Source: a virus. Taken from it: DNA of 20,531 nucleotides. The notes below the pieces were generated by a model. It saw only the letters and a list, made by a program, of their open reading frames with translations. It did not search any database and was not told the DNA's origin. The position numbers and the translations under genes are program-made. Shown here piece after piece: positions 13,469 through 19,705 of this stretch (position 1 is the stretch's first letter; the number at the start of each line of letters is the position of its first letter). The DNA lies in the IMG/VR virus record IMGVR_UViG_3300027659_000271, positions 1 to 20,531 of that record; one strand, given 5' to 3'.

Positions 13469-14245
13469 ATGACAACAACAACGAAAACAAACGAGGCGAT
13501 TGTGGCGCAAGAACCACAAAACATGGCATTGGCACAGGTCAGCGCGGAGACTCAGGCCTTTGAACTGATTCAACGGCAAGCAATGATGCTTTCCAAGTCC
13601 ACGCTGGTCCCAAAGGACTTTGCCGGGAACGTAGCAAACTGCGCGATTGCTCTCAACGTAGCCAAGCGGACAAGGCTTGACCCCTTGATGGTCACGCAAA
13701 ACCTCGCAATCATTCATGGACGGCCAAGCTGGAGCGCAACGGCACTCATTGGCATGATTAACGCAAGCGGGAAGTTTTCCCCACTCCGCTTCGTGATGGA
13801 CGACGACGACGCTCCGACATCCTGCTACGCCGTAGCAAAGGACAAGGACAGCGGAGAGGAACTCAAGGGAGAGAAAATCACCCTCGAAATGGCAAAGAAA
13901 GAGGGCTGGTCAACCAAGAACGGTAGCAAGTGGCTGACAATGCCGGGGCAAATGCTGCGATACCGTGCAGCGAGCTTCTGGAGCCGTGCATACGCTTCCG
14001 ACATGTCCCTCGGGATGTACACGCAGGACGAAGTGCGAGACTTCGCGGAACCGCCGCGCAACGTGACCCCCGCAAAGGTCAACCCGTTCATCGAGGAACC
14101 CGTGGAAACGCAGGAAATCGAGGCGGAAATCGTGGAACCCGTCGAAGTCGAAGTTGTTCCCGAAACAAAGAAGCAGCCAGTAAAGGCCCACGTTGACAAG
14201 ATAGCGCAAGCATTTGAAGCAATGGCGAAGGAGGTGGAGCCGTGA
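13469..14245 (+). CDS. recT: RecT-like single-strand annealing recombinase
   Basis: A 258-aa protein that would anneal complementary single strands during phage recombination. The core resembles the RecT family: FELIQRQAMMLSKSTLVPKD (31-50), ALNVAKRTRLDPLMVTQNLA (61-80), IIHGRPSWSATALIGMI (81-97) and near the end LTMPGQMLRYRAASFWSR (156-173) followed by GMYTQDEVRDF (182-192). The C-terminal 50 residues are an acidic Glu/Val/Pro-rich linker (EEPVETQEIEAEIVEPVEVE) leading to a helix, probably a flexible tail for partner contacts. It is followed by four small genes and then by a RecE-like exonuclease, the usual functional partner. The N-terminus is Thr-rich (MTTTTKTNEA). The start at 13469 follows CCCAAAACG. 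Family call is strong; exact subgroup (RecT or Red-beta) is not decided. Confidence 0.85.
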   Translation: MTTTTKTNEAIVAQEPQNMALAQVSAETQAFELIQRQAMMLSKSTLVPKDFAGNVANCAIALNVAKRTRLDPLMVTQNLAIIHGRPSWSATALIGMINASGKFSPLRFVMDDDDAPTSCYAVAKDKDSGEELKGEKITLEMAKKEGWSTKNGSKWLTMPGQMLRYRAASFWSRAYASDMSLGMYTQDEVRDFAEPPRNVTPAKVNPFIEEPVETQEIEAEIVEPVEVEVVPETKKQPVKAHVDKIAQAFEAMAKEVEP

Positions 14246-14493
14246 GCCTGTTTGACGATATCCCGCTACCTATCGGCACTGTTTACTACGATAAGGCAGT
14301 TGATGAGTTCGACGCTAAAGAGCAAAAATACCTGATATCTTGCTCAGGGAACGCCTTCAAACATTACCCAAGATGGTTGTCCCGCGAACTCGTCGAACGC
14401 CAGCATGGGCAATCCCTGATGAGCGGAGTTGAGGCGCGACAGGCATCCCCCGGAAATTCTTACAACACTAGATTTTTTAGGTCTAAAGCCTGA
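14242..14493 (+). CDS. Small hypothetical protein, GTG start with strong SD (83 aa)
   Basis: An 83-aa protein (MSLFDDIPLPIGTVYYDKAV...) starting at the GTG at 14242, which overlaps the recT stop (GTGA, 14242-14245). The bases AAGGAGGTGG just upstream are a strong Shine-Dalgarno, rare in this window, and support the GTG. The N-terminus has a FDDIPLP motif, the middle has YLISCSGNAFKHYPRWLSRE, and the last 20 residues are polar and basic. Function unknown. Being coupled to recT, it may be an accessory factor for recombination. It is not recognisable as a known family. Confidence 0.68.
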   Translation: MSLFDDIPLPIGTVYYDKAVDEFDAKEQKYLISCSGNAFKHYPRWLSRELVERQHGQSLMSGVEARQASPGNSYNTRFFRSKA

Positions 14494-14519
14494 ACGAAAC
14501 AACAAACGAAAAAAACAAA

Positions 14520-14822
14520 ATGAAACGATCAGAAACAACAAAAGAAAAGTGGGAAGACGCAGTTTTTGCGGCTGAATCAAAAGAAATCTCGGAATGGGTT
14601 GATTCCTTGCGAGAGATGGATTGCAACGATATCAGGATTACGTCACGCGATAACTATGGTTTATGCACAACAATCATAAGCGATTCCTCATGCGGAGATG
14701 CTTATGTTATAACGAGAAATCTTGACGTTGATGAATTGTCCGAGTCCGTTAGCTTTTTTCTTTTTTCAGACGAAGTGACTAAAGCCATTTCAGATATTTA
14801 CATTTCAAGCAAAACAAAATGA
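14520..14822 (+). CDS. Hypothetical protein (100 aa)
   Basis: A 100-aa protein (MKRSETTKEKWEDAVFAAES...) with a helical, charged N-terminus and a strand-rich centre (CNDIRITSRDNYGLCTTIIS), then a helix LDVDELSESVSFFLFSDEVT. It is AT-richer in codon use than the neighbouring recombination genes, visible as many AAA, GAT and TTT codons. The leader ACGAAAAAAACAAA runs directly into the ATG. The final codons (SSKTK, from AGCAAAACAAAATGA) also serve as the A-rich leader of the next gene, which overlaps by ATGA. No family recognised. Confidence 0.7.
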   Translation: MKRSETTKEKWEDAVFAAESKEISEWVDSLREMDCNDIRITSRDNYGLCTTIISDSSCGDAYVITRNLDVDELSESVSFFLFSDEVTKAISDIYISSKTK

Positions 14823-14977
14823 GAGTCACACACACACCATATAAGACGAAAACCCGCGCAATCGGAAGCGACCTTGAGATGACGCTGGCACTTGTCGGCG
14901 CACTCAAGAACCCAAACAAAAGCGCAATCAGCAAACTAGGCAAGATCGCCACAACCCTCACAAAGCTATTCAAATGA
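14819..14977 (+). CDS. Small basic protein with CA-repeat start (52 aa)
   Basis: A 52-aa protein (MRVTHTPYKTKTRAIGSDLE, then MTLALVGALKNPNKSAISKL) ending in a Lys-rich amphipathic helix GKIATTLTKLFK. It starts in an ATGA overlap with the previous gene and ends in an ATGA overlap with the next, so both junctions support it although it is short. The codons after the start include (CA)5, as in the gene at 12129. Pattern of small, basic and helical could fit a nucleic-acid or membrane-surface peptide. Function unknown. Confidence 0.62.
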   Translation: MRVTHTPYKTKTRAIGSDLEMTLALVGALKNPNKSAISKLGKIATTLTKLFK

Positions 14978-15162
14978 AAGTTTACGCAGCGGATTATGTG
15001 TCACATGCCAACGTATTCAAAGGGACTCTTTACATTGAAGCCGAAGACCACATGGAAGCCATGTCTAAATTCTTCAAGTGGATTCAGACAAAGGAAGTTT
15101 GGGGTCATTTGTGGAAAATCAACGTTAGCATTCAAGAAGCAGAACAAATCGAAACAATATGA
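14974..15162 (+). CDS. Small hypothetical protein (62 aa)
   Basis: A 62-aa protein (MKVYAADYVSHANVFKGTLY...) with strands KVYAADYVS and FKGTLYIEA, a helix AMSKFFKWIQTKE, and a closing strand HLWKINVSIQEAEQ. The layout is of a compact alpha/beta protein like several small phage proteins that carry an EA-x-x-K-F helix between strands. It is bracketed by ATGA overlaps at both ends (14974-14977 and 15159-15162), so it is co-translated with the exonuclease gene. A function in recombination is guilt by association only. Confidence 0.7.
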   Translation: MKVYAADYVSHANVFKGTLYIEAEDHMEAMSKFFKWIQTKEVWGHLWKINVSIQEAEQIETI

Positions 15163-15962
15163 AAATTGAACAAGGACTAGGCAAGACGTATTACGAGCGC
15201 ACAGCGACCCCTTCAGACCCCAAAGCGGGGCCAGTGTCAAAGTCTCTGCTCTGGGATTTCAACAAGTCTCCTTTCAAGTGGCGGCACAGCAAGCCAAGGG
15301 AGGCATCGAAGGCAATGGATCTTGGGACGCTCATTCATGCCGCAACTCTGGAGCCGGAGACGGTAGAGCAAATCATTGCAATTTCTCCCTACGCCGATTT
15401 CAGAACAAAGGAGGCAAGGGAGTGGAAAGCCGCACAAGCTGAATCCGGCAAAATCATAACGTCACAAGACGAAATCGACAAGGCGATCACAATCGCGGAG
15501 ACGGTGACGGATGATTACCTAGCCCACTTCGCCGCCAAATACCAAACCGAGGTTGCTGTTTTCGGCAAAATCGGGGCAACAGAAATCAAAGGGCTCATCG
15601 ACATCGTGCCGGATGGCCTTGATTGCCTAGTGGATCTCAAGACAACCTCTAGCTTCGACTCTCTAGAGTCCATCCAGCGGACCATCGTGAACCGGGGCTA
15701 TCACTGGCAAGCAGCACTTTATTTGGACCTCTGGAACGCCGCAGCAAGCGAGAAGCGCACACGGTTCGTCTTCTGCTTCGTCGAGGTCGATTCCCCGCAT
15801 GAAACGGCATGGGTAGAATTATCTGAGAATTTGCTTGAACTCGGTCGGGCCGGATATATGAACGCCCTAGCCAAGTGGCAAACCTGCGTTGCAACGAACC
15901 ACTGGCCGAAACAAATCGAAGGAATCATCACAATCGAAACACCAAAATACATTACACAATGA
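15159..15962 (+). CDS. RecE-like PD-(D/E)XK exonuclease
   Basis: A 267-aa nuclease of the RecE/exonuclease VIII type, which chews one strand of double-stranded DNA to give the substrate for RecT. Visible motifs: VSKSLLWDFNKSPFKWRH (26-43), GTLIHAATLEPE (56-67) with His60, Glu131 in TEVAVFG (130-136), GLIDIVPDG (145-153) with Asp148, LVDLKTTSS (157-165) with Asp159-x-Lys161, and YHWQAALYLD (181-190) with Gln184. These give the H-E-D-DxK-Q set of the lambda-exonuclease/RecE fold. The length fits the isolated C-terminal nuclease domain, without the long N-terminus of E. coli RecE. Starts and stops overlap neighbours by ATGA. Together with the RecT-like and SSB-like genes it forms a complete recombination set. 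Confidence 0.88.
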   Translation: MKIEQGLGKTYYERTATPSDPKAGPVSKSLLWDFNKSPFKWRHSKPREASKAMDLGTLIHAATLEPETVEQIIAISPYADFRTKEAREWKAAQAESGKIITSQDEIDKAITIAETVTDDYLAHFAAKYQTEVAVFGKIGATEIKGLIDIVPDGLDCLVDLKTTSSFDSLESIQRTIVNRGYHWQAALYLDLWNAAASEKRTRFVFCFVEVDSPHETAWVELSENLLELGRAGYMNALAKWQTCVATNHWPKQIEGIITIETPKYITQ

Positions 15963-16285
15963 AACAAACAATTGATATCAGCATTGACGTATCCAAGATC
16001 GACAAGACGGCTCTTTACGAGTCTCCAAAAACAGGGAAGAAATATCTCAGTATGTCGCTGCTCATCCGTGAGGAGAAAGACAAATACGGGAACGACGGCT
16101 TCATCGTCCAGAAGATCAGCCAAGCTCGAAAAGCGGCTGGCGAGCGTGGACCGATCCTTGGCAACGGCAAAATCATGGATTGGGATGCACCAAAGCAAAG
16201 CCAACACGGCGAGGCGAAGGCTAACGGGTATGCCCCACAAGCAAACGCTCAGGACGATGACGATTTGGATTGTATCCCTTTTTGA
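15959..16285 (+). CDS. Single-stranded DNA-binding-like protein with IPF tail
   Basis: A 108-aa protein (MKQTIDISIDVSKIDKTALY...). The N-terminal 70 residues are strand-rich with the pattern D-I-S-I-D-V-S-K-I-D-K, KKYLSMSLLIREEKDKYGND, and QKISQARKAAGERGPILGNG, matching a family of small phage proteins with an OB-like layout. A Gln/Asn/Ala-rich linker (79-98) leads to an acidic tail ending DDDDLDCIPF. A C-terminal acidic tail ending in I-P-F is the partner-docking tip of SSB proteins. The gene directly follows the exonuclease (ATGA overlap), as SSB genes often do. SSB function is inferred from tail and context; the OB fold cannot be proven from sequence by eye. Confidence 0.72.
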   Translation: MKQTIDISIDVSKIDKTALYESPKTGKKYLSMSLLIREEKDKYGNDGFIVQKISQARKAAGERGPILGNGKIMDWDAPKQSQHGEAKANGYAPQANAQDDDDLDCIPF

Positions 16286-16309
16286 TGTTAGATCAACAAA
16301 CCACACGAA

Positions 16310-16522
16310 ATGGAAATTGAACTCCTCACGCCAGTTGACGCGCATAAAAATGGATACTTGTCACTGACCCGCCCATACGATCAAGCTAAGCCGCATGAAG
16401 TCGAATGGATGAAAACCGTACTCCGCGATTTGACTGGGTGCAATGCCGTCCTTGTCGAAGTCACTGGGGGATACGAAGTGGCTCGTCACAAATCCGAACT
16501 AATCCTAGCTGAACCGCGATGA
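16310..16522 (+). CDS. Small hypothetical protein (70 aa)
   Basis: A 70-aa protein (MEIELLTPVDAHKNGYLSLT...), 24 nt after the SSB-like gene, with ACACGAA before the ATG. The sequence suggests strands (IELLTPV), a helix (PHEVEWMKTVLRDL) and a strand (NAVLVEVTGG) with a polar end. It is supported by the overlap of its stop with the next gene (ATGA, 16519-16522). I do not recognise it. Position in the recombination cluster, before the RuvC-like resolvase, suggests a DNA-metabolism role but there is no motif to say which. Confidence 0.68.
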   Translation: MEIELLTPVDAHKNGYLSLTRPYDQAKPHEVEWMKTVLRDLTGCNAVLVEVTGGYEVARHKSELILAEPR

Positions 16523-16725
16523 GCGACTTATTCCCCGAAACAGGAGGCGACCTTTCACCGCGACTTAAGTGGCAGGAAGTCAAACGCATTAAAACGCTTC
16601 GACGAGAAGATGGTAAATGGGTGGCGTTCAAATCCGAGACGAGCCACAGCTTCACCGACGAGGTTGAGCTAGACGCCGTGATCGGACTCGCCAAGAAACT
16701 AAAACTCAAGTTGTGGAATCAATGA
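16519..16725 (+). CDS. Small hypothetical protein (68 aa)
   Basis: A 68-aa protein (MSDLFPETGGDLSPRLKWQE...) bracketed by ATGA overlaps with its neighbours. The MSDLFPE start is similar to short acidic openings of other genes here (MSLFDDIP). The centre has LKWQEVKRIKTLRRE and a strand WVAFKSE, and the C-terminus is a Lys/Leu helix, IGLAKKLKLKLWNQ. No family is recognised. Its tail codons overlap the start region of the resolvase. Confidence 0.68.
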   Translation: MSDLFPETGGDLSPRLKWQEVKRIKTLRREDGKWVAFKSETSHSFTDEVELDAVIGLAKKLKLKLWNQ

Positions 16726-17144
16726 CAACAATCGGAATAGATGCTGGCAAGAATGGTGGCATTGCATGGATCACGGACGGGAAGCCCTGCGTGGAGAAGA
16801 TGCCTGATACGTTGCAAGACTTGTGGGAGCTATTCCGTGATATCACCAGCGAAGGGGAATGCCGCGCCTACCTTGAGCAAATCCACAGCTCGCCGCAGAT
16901 GGGTGTTGTCTCCAGCTTCACCTTTGGGAATGGCTTCGGGCATCTTGAGATGGCACTCACGGCAGCAGGAATCCCCTTTGAACGTGTCAGGCCGCAAGTC
17001 TGGCAAAAAGCAATGGGATGCATGACGAGGGGAGACAAAAACGTCTCCAAACGTCGAGCGCAGGAGCTATTCCCAAGCATCAAGATCACCCACGCAATCG
17101 CAGACGCACTACTAATCGCCTCATACGGGGCAAAACAGCCATGA
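16722..17144 (+). CDS. RuvC-like Holliday junction resolvase
   Basis: A 140-aa enzyme of the RuvC/RNase H-like superfamily, expected to cut four-way DNA junctions from recombination or packaging. Seen: the first acidic strand TIGIDAGKNGGIAWI with Asp7, a second acid in YLEQIH (Glu52), then FTFGNGFGHLEMALTAAGIP (67-86), PQVWQKAMG (91-99), KRRAQELFP (110-118), and THAIADALLIASYG (123-136) with His124 and Asp128 at the places of the last active-site pair of RuvC. I choose the ATG at 16722 because it overlaps the upstream stop (ATGA); a GTG at 16713 would add 3 residues. It is shorter than cellular RuvC, which is usual for phage members. Confidence 0.88.
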   Translation: MTTIGIDAGKNGGIAWITDGKPCVEKMPDTLQDLWELFRDITSEGECRAYLEQIHSSPQMGVVSSFTFGNGFGHLEMALTAAGIPFERVRPQVWQKAMGCMTRGDKNVSKRRAQELFPSIKITHAIADALLIASYGAKQP

Positions 17145-17503
17145 GACAAATCAACCCAACCGGATTCGCATACAAGGAAGCTGAAACTCGTCTTAGCAGG
17201 CGGGAATACGCACAGGCACTTGATCGCAGAAAACGAAAGGAGATCGACTCTTGGGCGGCTGAATCGCATACTGTCATGGAGCTTGTAGGGGGCGAACCAA
17301 CCGGACTCATCAAAGAGATGCTGGGGACGGCTATGTTCGACCAGAACGCAAACGCACTGGCGATCTACCTGCAAGAAATGGGCAACTGGGATGCTCTTGG
17401 GGGCGAACCAAAACCAAGGCTGCGCGAATTTGTAACCCCAAGCAAATTCAAAAGCCTTGTTTACAGGGAGAAGAAACAAAACAAAACAAAACAAACAAAA
17501 TGA
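17141..17503 (+). CDS. Hypothetical protein (120 aa)
   Basis: A 120-aa protein (MRQINPTGFAYKEAETRLSR...) starting in an ATGA overlap with the resolvase. The first 50 residues are a basic helix (RREYAQALDRRKRKEIDSWA), then a helical acidic part with GTAMFDQNANALAIYLQEMG, and a Pro/Lys-rich end. The last codons encode EKKQNKTKQTK from an (ACAAA)n tract that also acts as the A-rich leader of the next gene, so the protein tail appears shaped by the leader. A long antisense frame covers it (16868-17509) but has a low-complexity, Phe/Cys-rich start that is the complement of this tract. Function unknown. Confidence 0.7.
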   Translation: MRQINPTGFAYKEAETRLSRREYAQALDRRKRKEIDSWAAESHTVMELVGGEPTGLIKEMLGTAMFDQNANALAIYLQEMGNWDALGGEPKPRLREFVTPSKFKSLVYREKKQNKTKQTK

Positions 17504-17778
17504 CACCAATAGACAGAAATCCAGACATACTCTTCAACGATGAGGAGCCATACACGGCCCAGACACCAAGGGGCTACAAGGTCATCGAGGGAAAGAATCT
17601 CATGCACACAGCGAGGTCAGCAAAGATCCCATTCGGCGTTGCCAGCATTATCAATAAGGTGACTCACAACTCAAGGCCTCAAACCGTTGGGCTTGTGATC
17701 CGAGACGCTGACATTGAACGATTCGATGCAGCAATTAAAAAGAAGCTCGCAAGGAAACTAGCCGAAAGCAAATCATGA
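17500..17778 (+). CDS. Hypothetical protein (92 aa)
   Basis: A 92-aa protein (MTPIDRNPDILFNDEEPYTA...) with a polar N-terminus, a centre GYKVIEGKNLMHTARSAKIP, an alternating segment QTVGLVIRDADIERFDAAIK and a Lys-rich C-terminal helix. ATG lies directly after an A-rich tract (ACAAAACAAAACAAACAAA) and overlaps the upstream stop; its stop overlaps the ATG of the membrane peptide that follows. The composition looks like a small soluble nucleic-acid-associated protein, but no known domain is visible. Confidence 0.68.
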   Translation: MTPIDRNPDILFNDEEPYTAQTPRGYKVIEGKNLMHTARSAKIPFGVASIINKVTHNSRPQTVGLVIRDADIERFDAAIKKKLARKLAESKS

Positions 17779-17891
17779 GCGCAATAAGCATTGTAACACT
17801 GTTGCTGATATGGATCTTTGTAGGATTGATCCTCGCTGCCCTATGGCATGCAATCGTCAGCGGAAACGACGACAATTACCCGAAACCATAA
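17775..17891 (+). CDS. Single-span membrane peptide (38 aa)
   Basis: A 38-aa protein (MSAISIVTLLLIWIFVGLIL...) with one hydrophobic segment at residues about 4-28 and a short acidic tail (GNDDNYPKP). It begins in an ATGA overlap and ends in a TAATG junction with the next gene, which supports it despite its size. It should be a small inner-membrane protein, N-terminus short, tail polar. Possible roles (membrane anchoring, lysis timing, host-process inhibition) cannot be separated. Confidence 0.58.
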   Translation: MSAISIVTLLLIWIFVGLILAALWHAIVSGNDDNYPKP

Positions 17892-18247
17892 TGAACGAAG
17901 AAATCAAAATCAAAGGCCATTACGGCACACATACTGTAACGGCAATCGAAGTCTCCGACGGAGTTTACCGTTTAATGCTGGTTGAGAACTCTTGCAGATT
18001 CGGCGGATTTACGGACGACATCTCAGGGGGGTTGAGCTTTATCGACCCGTCCGGTGGCCCATTCATTTCCCACGGCTCTATCGCCCGCGAGTATCATTCC
18101 GATCTCCCCAATCTCAAGATCAAGGGGCTATTCCACAGGATGGACGGTGGTTTGGTGATGCACCTTGAGTCTATTGACGCTGATCTCGACGAGCCTCTGG
18201 GTGAAGCCTGTAGGCTTGATGATCCCGAATGTGAAAGCTGCCAATAA
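17891..18247 (+). CDS. Hypothetical protein (118 aa)
   Basis: A 118-aa protein (MNEEIKIKGHYGTHTVTAIE...) whose ATG shares one base with the TAA of the membrane peptide. It is beta-rich (TVTAIEVSDGVYRLMLVENS, then GGLSFIDPSGGPFISHGSIA) with several Gly turns and ends in a Cys-containing acidic tail (CRLDDPECESCQ). The tail Cys could bind metal with other Cys in the chain, but no classical motif is seen. No family recognised. After its stop is a 4-nt gap to an in-frame ATG of the following gene, or 67 nt to the preferred one. Confidence 0.7.
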   Translation: MNEEIKIKGHYGTHTVTAIEVSDGVYRLMLVENSCRFGGFTDDISGGLSFIDPSGGPFISHGSIAREYHSDLPNLKIKGLFHRMDGGLVMHLESIDADLDEPLGEACRLDDPECESCQ

Positions 18248-18314
18248 AACGATGAGCGGACTAGACGGCCTTGGGTGGCCTAACCCCGAAGATGAACCGA
18301 AACAAAACAAAACC

Positions 18315-18623
18315 ATGAACTCGCAACTCGAAATTAAACTCGCACCTACACCGGAAACCGACGCTATGGAATACTTCGACGCAATGTGCGATCCAGATCG
18401 GGTCGTTGAAGCAGACTTCGCACGAAAGCTGGAACGCGAGCGGGATGTGGTCACCGAGCAACGCGACAGGCTGGCTGCGGCTGTTAATGCGGCAACCGTC
18501 CTGATCGCTGCAAAAGGGCGACACAATACGCTGCTGGCCTACGAAGGACTCCGCTCCGCGCTTTCTCCGCAGAACGCTAGGGATCTGGCACCGCCGCCTC
18601 AGATGCCCGAACTCGACAAATGA
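18315..18623 (+). CDS. TPETDAM coiled-coil protein, copy 1 (102 aa)
   Basis: A 102-aa protein (MNSQLEIKLAPTPETDAMEY...). The TPETDAM motif, an ADFARKLERERD helix and EQRDRLAAAV form a small coiled-coil protein type also present at 19986-20408, with the same order of motifs, so the two are paralogs. I prefer the ATG at 18315 because it has the A-rich leader (AACAAAACAAAACC); an in-frame ATG at 18252 would add 21 residues (MSGLDGLGWP...) and has a short AAAACG before it. The last 16 residues (ARDLAPPPQMPELDK) are shared with the gene at 19253 and lie in a duplicated DNA element. Function unknown. Confidence 0.72.
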   Translation: MNSQLEIKLAPTPETDAMEYFDAMCDPDRVVEADFARKLERERDVVTEQRDRLAAAVNAATVLIAAKGRHNTLLAYEGLRSALSPQNARDLAPPPQMPELDK

Positions 18624-18666
18624 CTTCCCGGCGGTTGCCAGCATCCCATTGTTCTCCTTCTTAATT
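18571..18666 (+). repeat. Duplicated 96-nt structured element, copy A
   Basis: A 96-nt stretch repeated at 19590-19685. The first 40 nt are identical, the next 16 differ widely, and the last 40 have 4 differences. CTGGCACCGCC (18585-18595) can pair with GGCGGTTGCCAG (18630-18641) with one bulged base. Copy A spans the end of the upstream gene, its TGA (18621-18623) and the gap before the Mom-like gene. Confidence 0.85.
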
Positions 18667-18674
18667 TTACGCCA

Positions 18675-19256
18675 ATGAATAGCTTTCGCGCAGATGATGT
18701 AACAGACAGCATGCCACTCTTCCGGAGTGGAGGAGGCGGTGCAATTCCGACCTCTGCGCTCCAACTTGAAATCCTGAAATGCAACGTGCATAGAGCAATC
18801 GAACTGAATGCAGAATGGCACAGTCGCCTGCCAAAAGTGGACTGGTCGAATGTCGTCCGTGCAAGTCCAAGCATCTGCTTCGTGGCGGAAAGCGATGCGA
18901 TGGCCTACGCATCTGCCATCTGGTCGGCACCGTGCGCGCGCCTCCTGAATGGGAGGAACTGGTTAGAACTCCGCCGCCTCGCAATCGCACCGAATGCACC
19001 GAAGAACACCGCCACGCGGATGCTGCGGGTGATGCGCCTGATGATCGTCAAGAACCTGCCTCAAATCGTCCGCCTGATAAGCTACCAGGACACGGAAGTC
19101 CACACGGGAACGATCTATAAGGCGGCAGGGTGGATAACAGGAAACCGCAGCGAAGGAGGGGAGTGGTCAAGGCCATCGAGAGGAAGGCAAAAAGCACAAA
19201 CATCTTCGGATAAAATCCGTTGGGAATACCAACTACAACCAGAACCAAAACTATGA
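18675..19256 (+). CDS. Mom/GNAT-like protein (193 aa)
   Basis: A 193-aa protein with features of a GNAT-fold acetyltransferase-like family that includes the phage Mu DNA-modification protein Mom: FVAESDAMAYASAIW (69-83), LELRRLAIAPNAPKNTATRM (98-117) with the strand, substrate-loop and helix order of GNAT motif A, IVRLISYQDTEVHTGTIYKA (131-150) followed by AGW, and a Trp/Arg/Ser-rich stretch GEWSRPSRGRQ near 162-172. In Mom-type proteins this stretch pattern (strand, DT-x-x-H-x-G-T-I-Y-K-A-x-G-W) is typical. Mom modifies adenines to resist restriction; that would fit with the methyltransferase, but the substrate here is not known. A general GNAT enzyme is the alternative. The stop overlaps the next gene (ATGA). 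Confidence 0.68.
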   Translation: MNSFRADDVTDSMPLFRSGGGGAIPTSALQLEILKCNVHRAIELNAEWHSRLPKVDWSNVVRASPSICFVAESDAMAYASAIWSAPCARLLNGRNWLELRRLAIAPNAPKNTATRMLRVMRLMIVKNLPQIVRLISYQDTEVHTGTIYKAAGWITGNRSEGGEWSRPSRGRQKAQTSSDKIRWEYQLQPEPKL

Positions 19257-19660
19257 GCAGATCCTTCGCAGCAATGCATAACGACCACCTAGACCCTGAC
19301 CGATACGACAGACTCTACGCGGAGGATGACCAGCCCGACCCGCCAGAGATGGCGTGGCACTTGAACCGTCTGCAAGACGGCAAGGAAACACTCCTCGGCA
19401 CCTTCTCGCCATTCGACGGGCAGGATGTGATGGGATGCGACATGGACGAGTGGATGCGCGAGAACGGCCACTACGGGACGGAATCGCCGGATGACTACGA
19501 ATGGGAAGGCGACTCGGAAAGCGTGGCGATCATGGCGAAACGCGAGGGAATGCCGGAATACCGCTTCGAGTGGCGGGCAATTTCTTTGGAGAACGCTAGG
19601 GATCTGGCACCGCCGCCTCAGATGCCCGACTTCAAGAACGATGCTCCCGGCGGTTGCTAG
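19253..19660 (+). CDS. Acidic hypothetical protein with shared C-terminus (135 aa)
   Basis: A 135-aa acidic protein (MSRSFAAMHNDHLDPDRYDR...) rich in Asp, Glu, Trp and Met, for example WHLNRLQDGKETLLGTFSPF, DMDEWMRENGHYGTESPDDY and YEWEGDSESVAIMAKRE. Its last residues (ENARDLAPPPQMPDFKNDAP) nearly repeat the end of the 102-aa gene because both genes end in the duplicated 96-nt element. Here the frame runs through the variable centre and stops at TAG within the right arm of the stem (19658-19660). It starts in an ATGA overlap with the Mom-like gene. No known domain is seen. Confidence 0.7.
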   Translation: MSRSFAAMHNDHLDPDRYDRLYAEDDQPDPPEMAWHLNRLQDGKETLLGTFSPFDGQDVMGCDMDEWMRENGHYGTESPDDYEWEGDSESVAIMAKREGMPEYRFEWRAISLENARDLAPPPQMPDFKNDAPGGC

Positions 19661-19685
19661 CATCCCATTGTTCATCCTCTTAATT
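19590..19685 (+). repeat. Duplicated 96-nt structured element, copy B
   Basis: Partner of copy A at 18571-18666, with a 1019-bp offset. CTGGCACCGCC (19604-19614) pairs with GGCGGTTGCTAG (19649-19660), one position being a G-U pair where copy A has G-C. The pairing is therefore kept despite the base change. Confidence 0.85.
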
Positions 19686-19705
19686 CCGAACTACCAAAAA
19701 CGCTA

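Noticed and set aside
15719-16345. Minus-strand frame of 208 codons
   Set aside because: Antisense to the RecE-like and SSB-like genes, both of which have family motifs and coupled starts.
16868-17509. Long minus-strand frame (213 codons)
   Set aside because: Antisense to the RuvC-like and following genes; its N-terminus is merely the complement of the A-rich leader tract.
18599-19675. Minus-strand frames sharing LRRRCQIPSVL
   Set aside because: They are similar only because both cross the duplicated 96-nt element; plus-strand genes with overlapping starts explain the region better.
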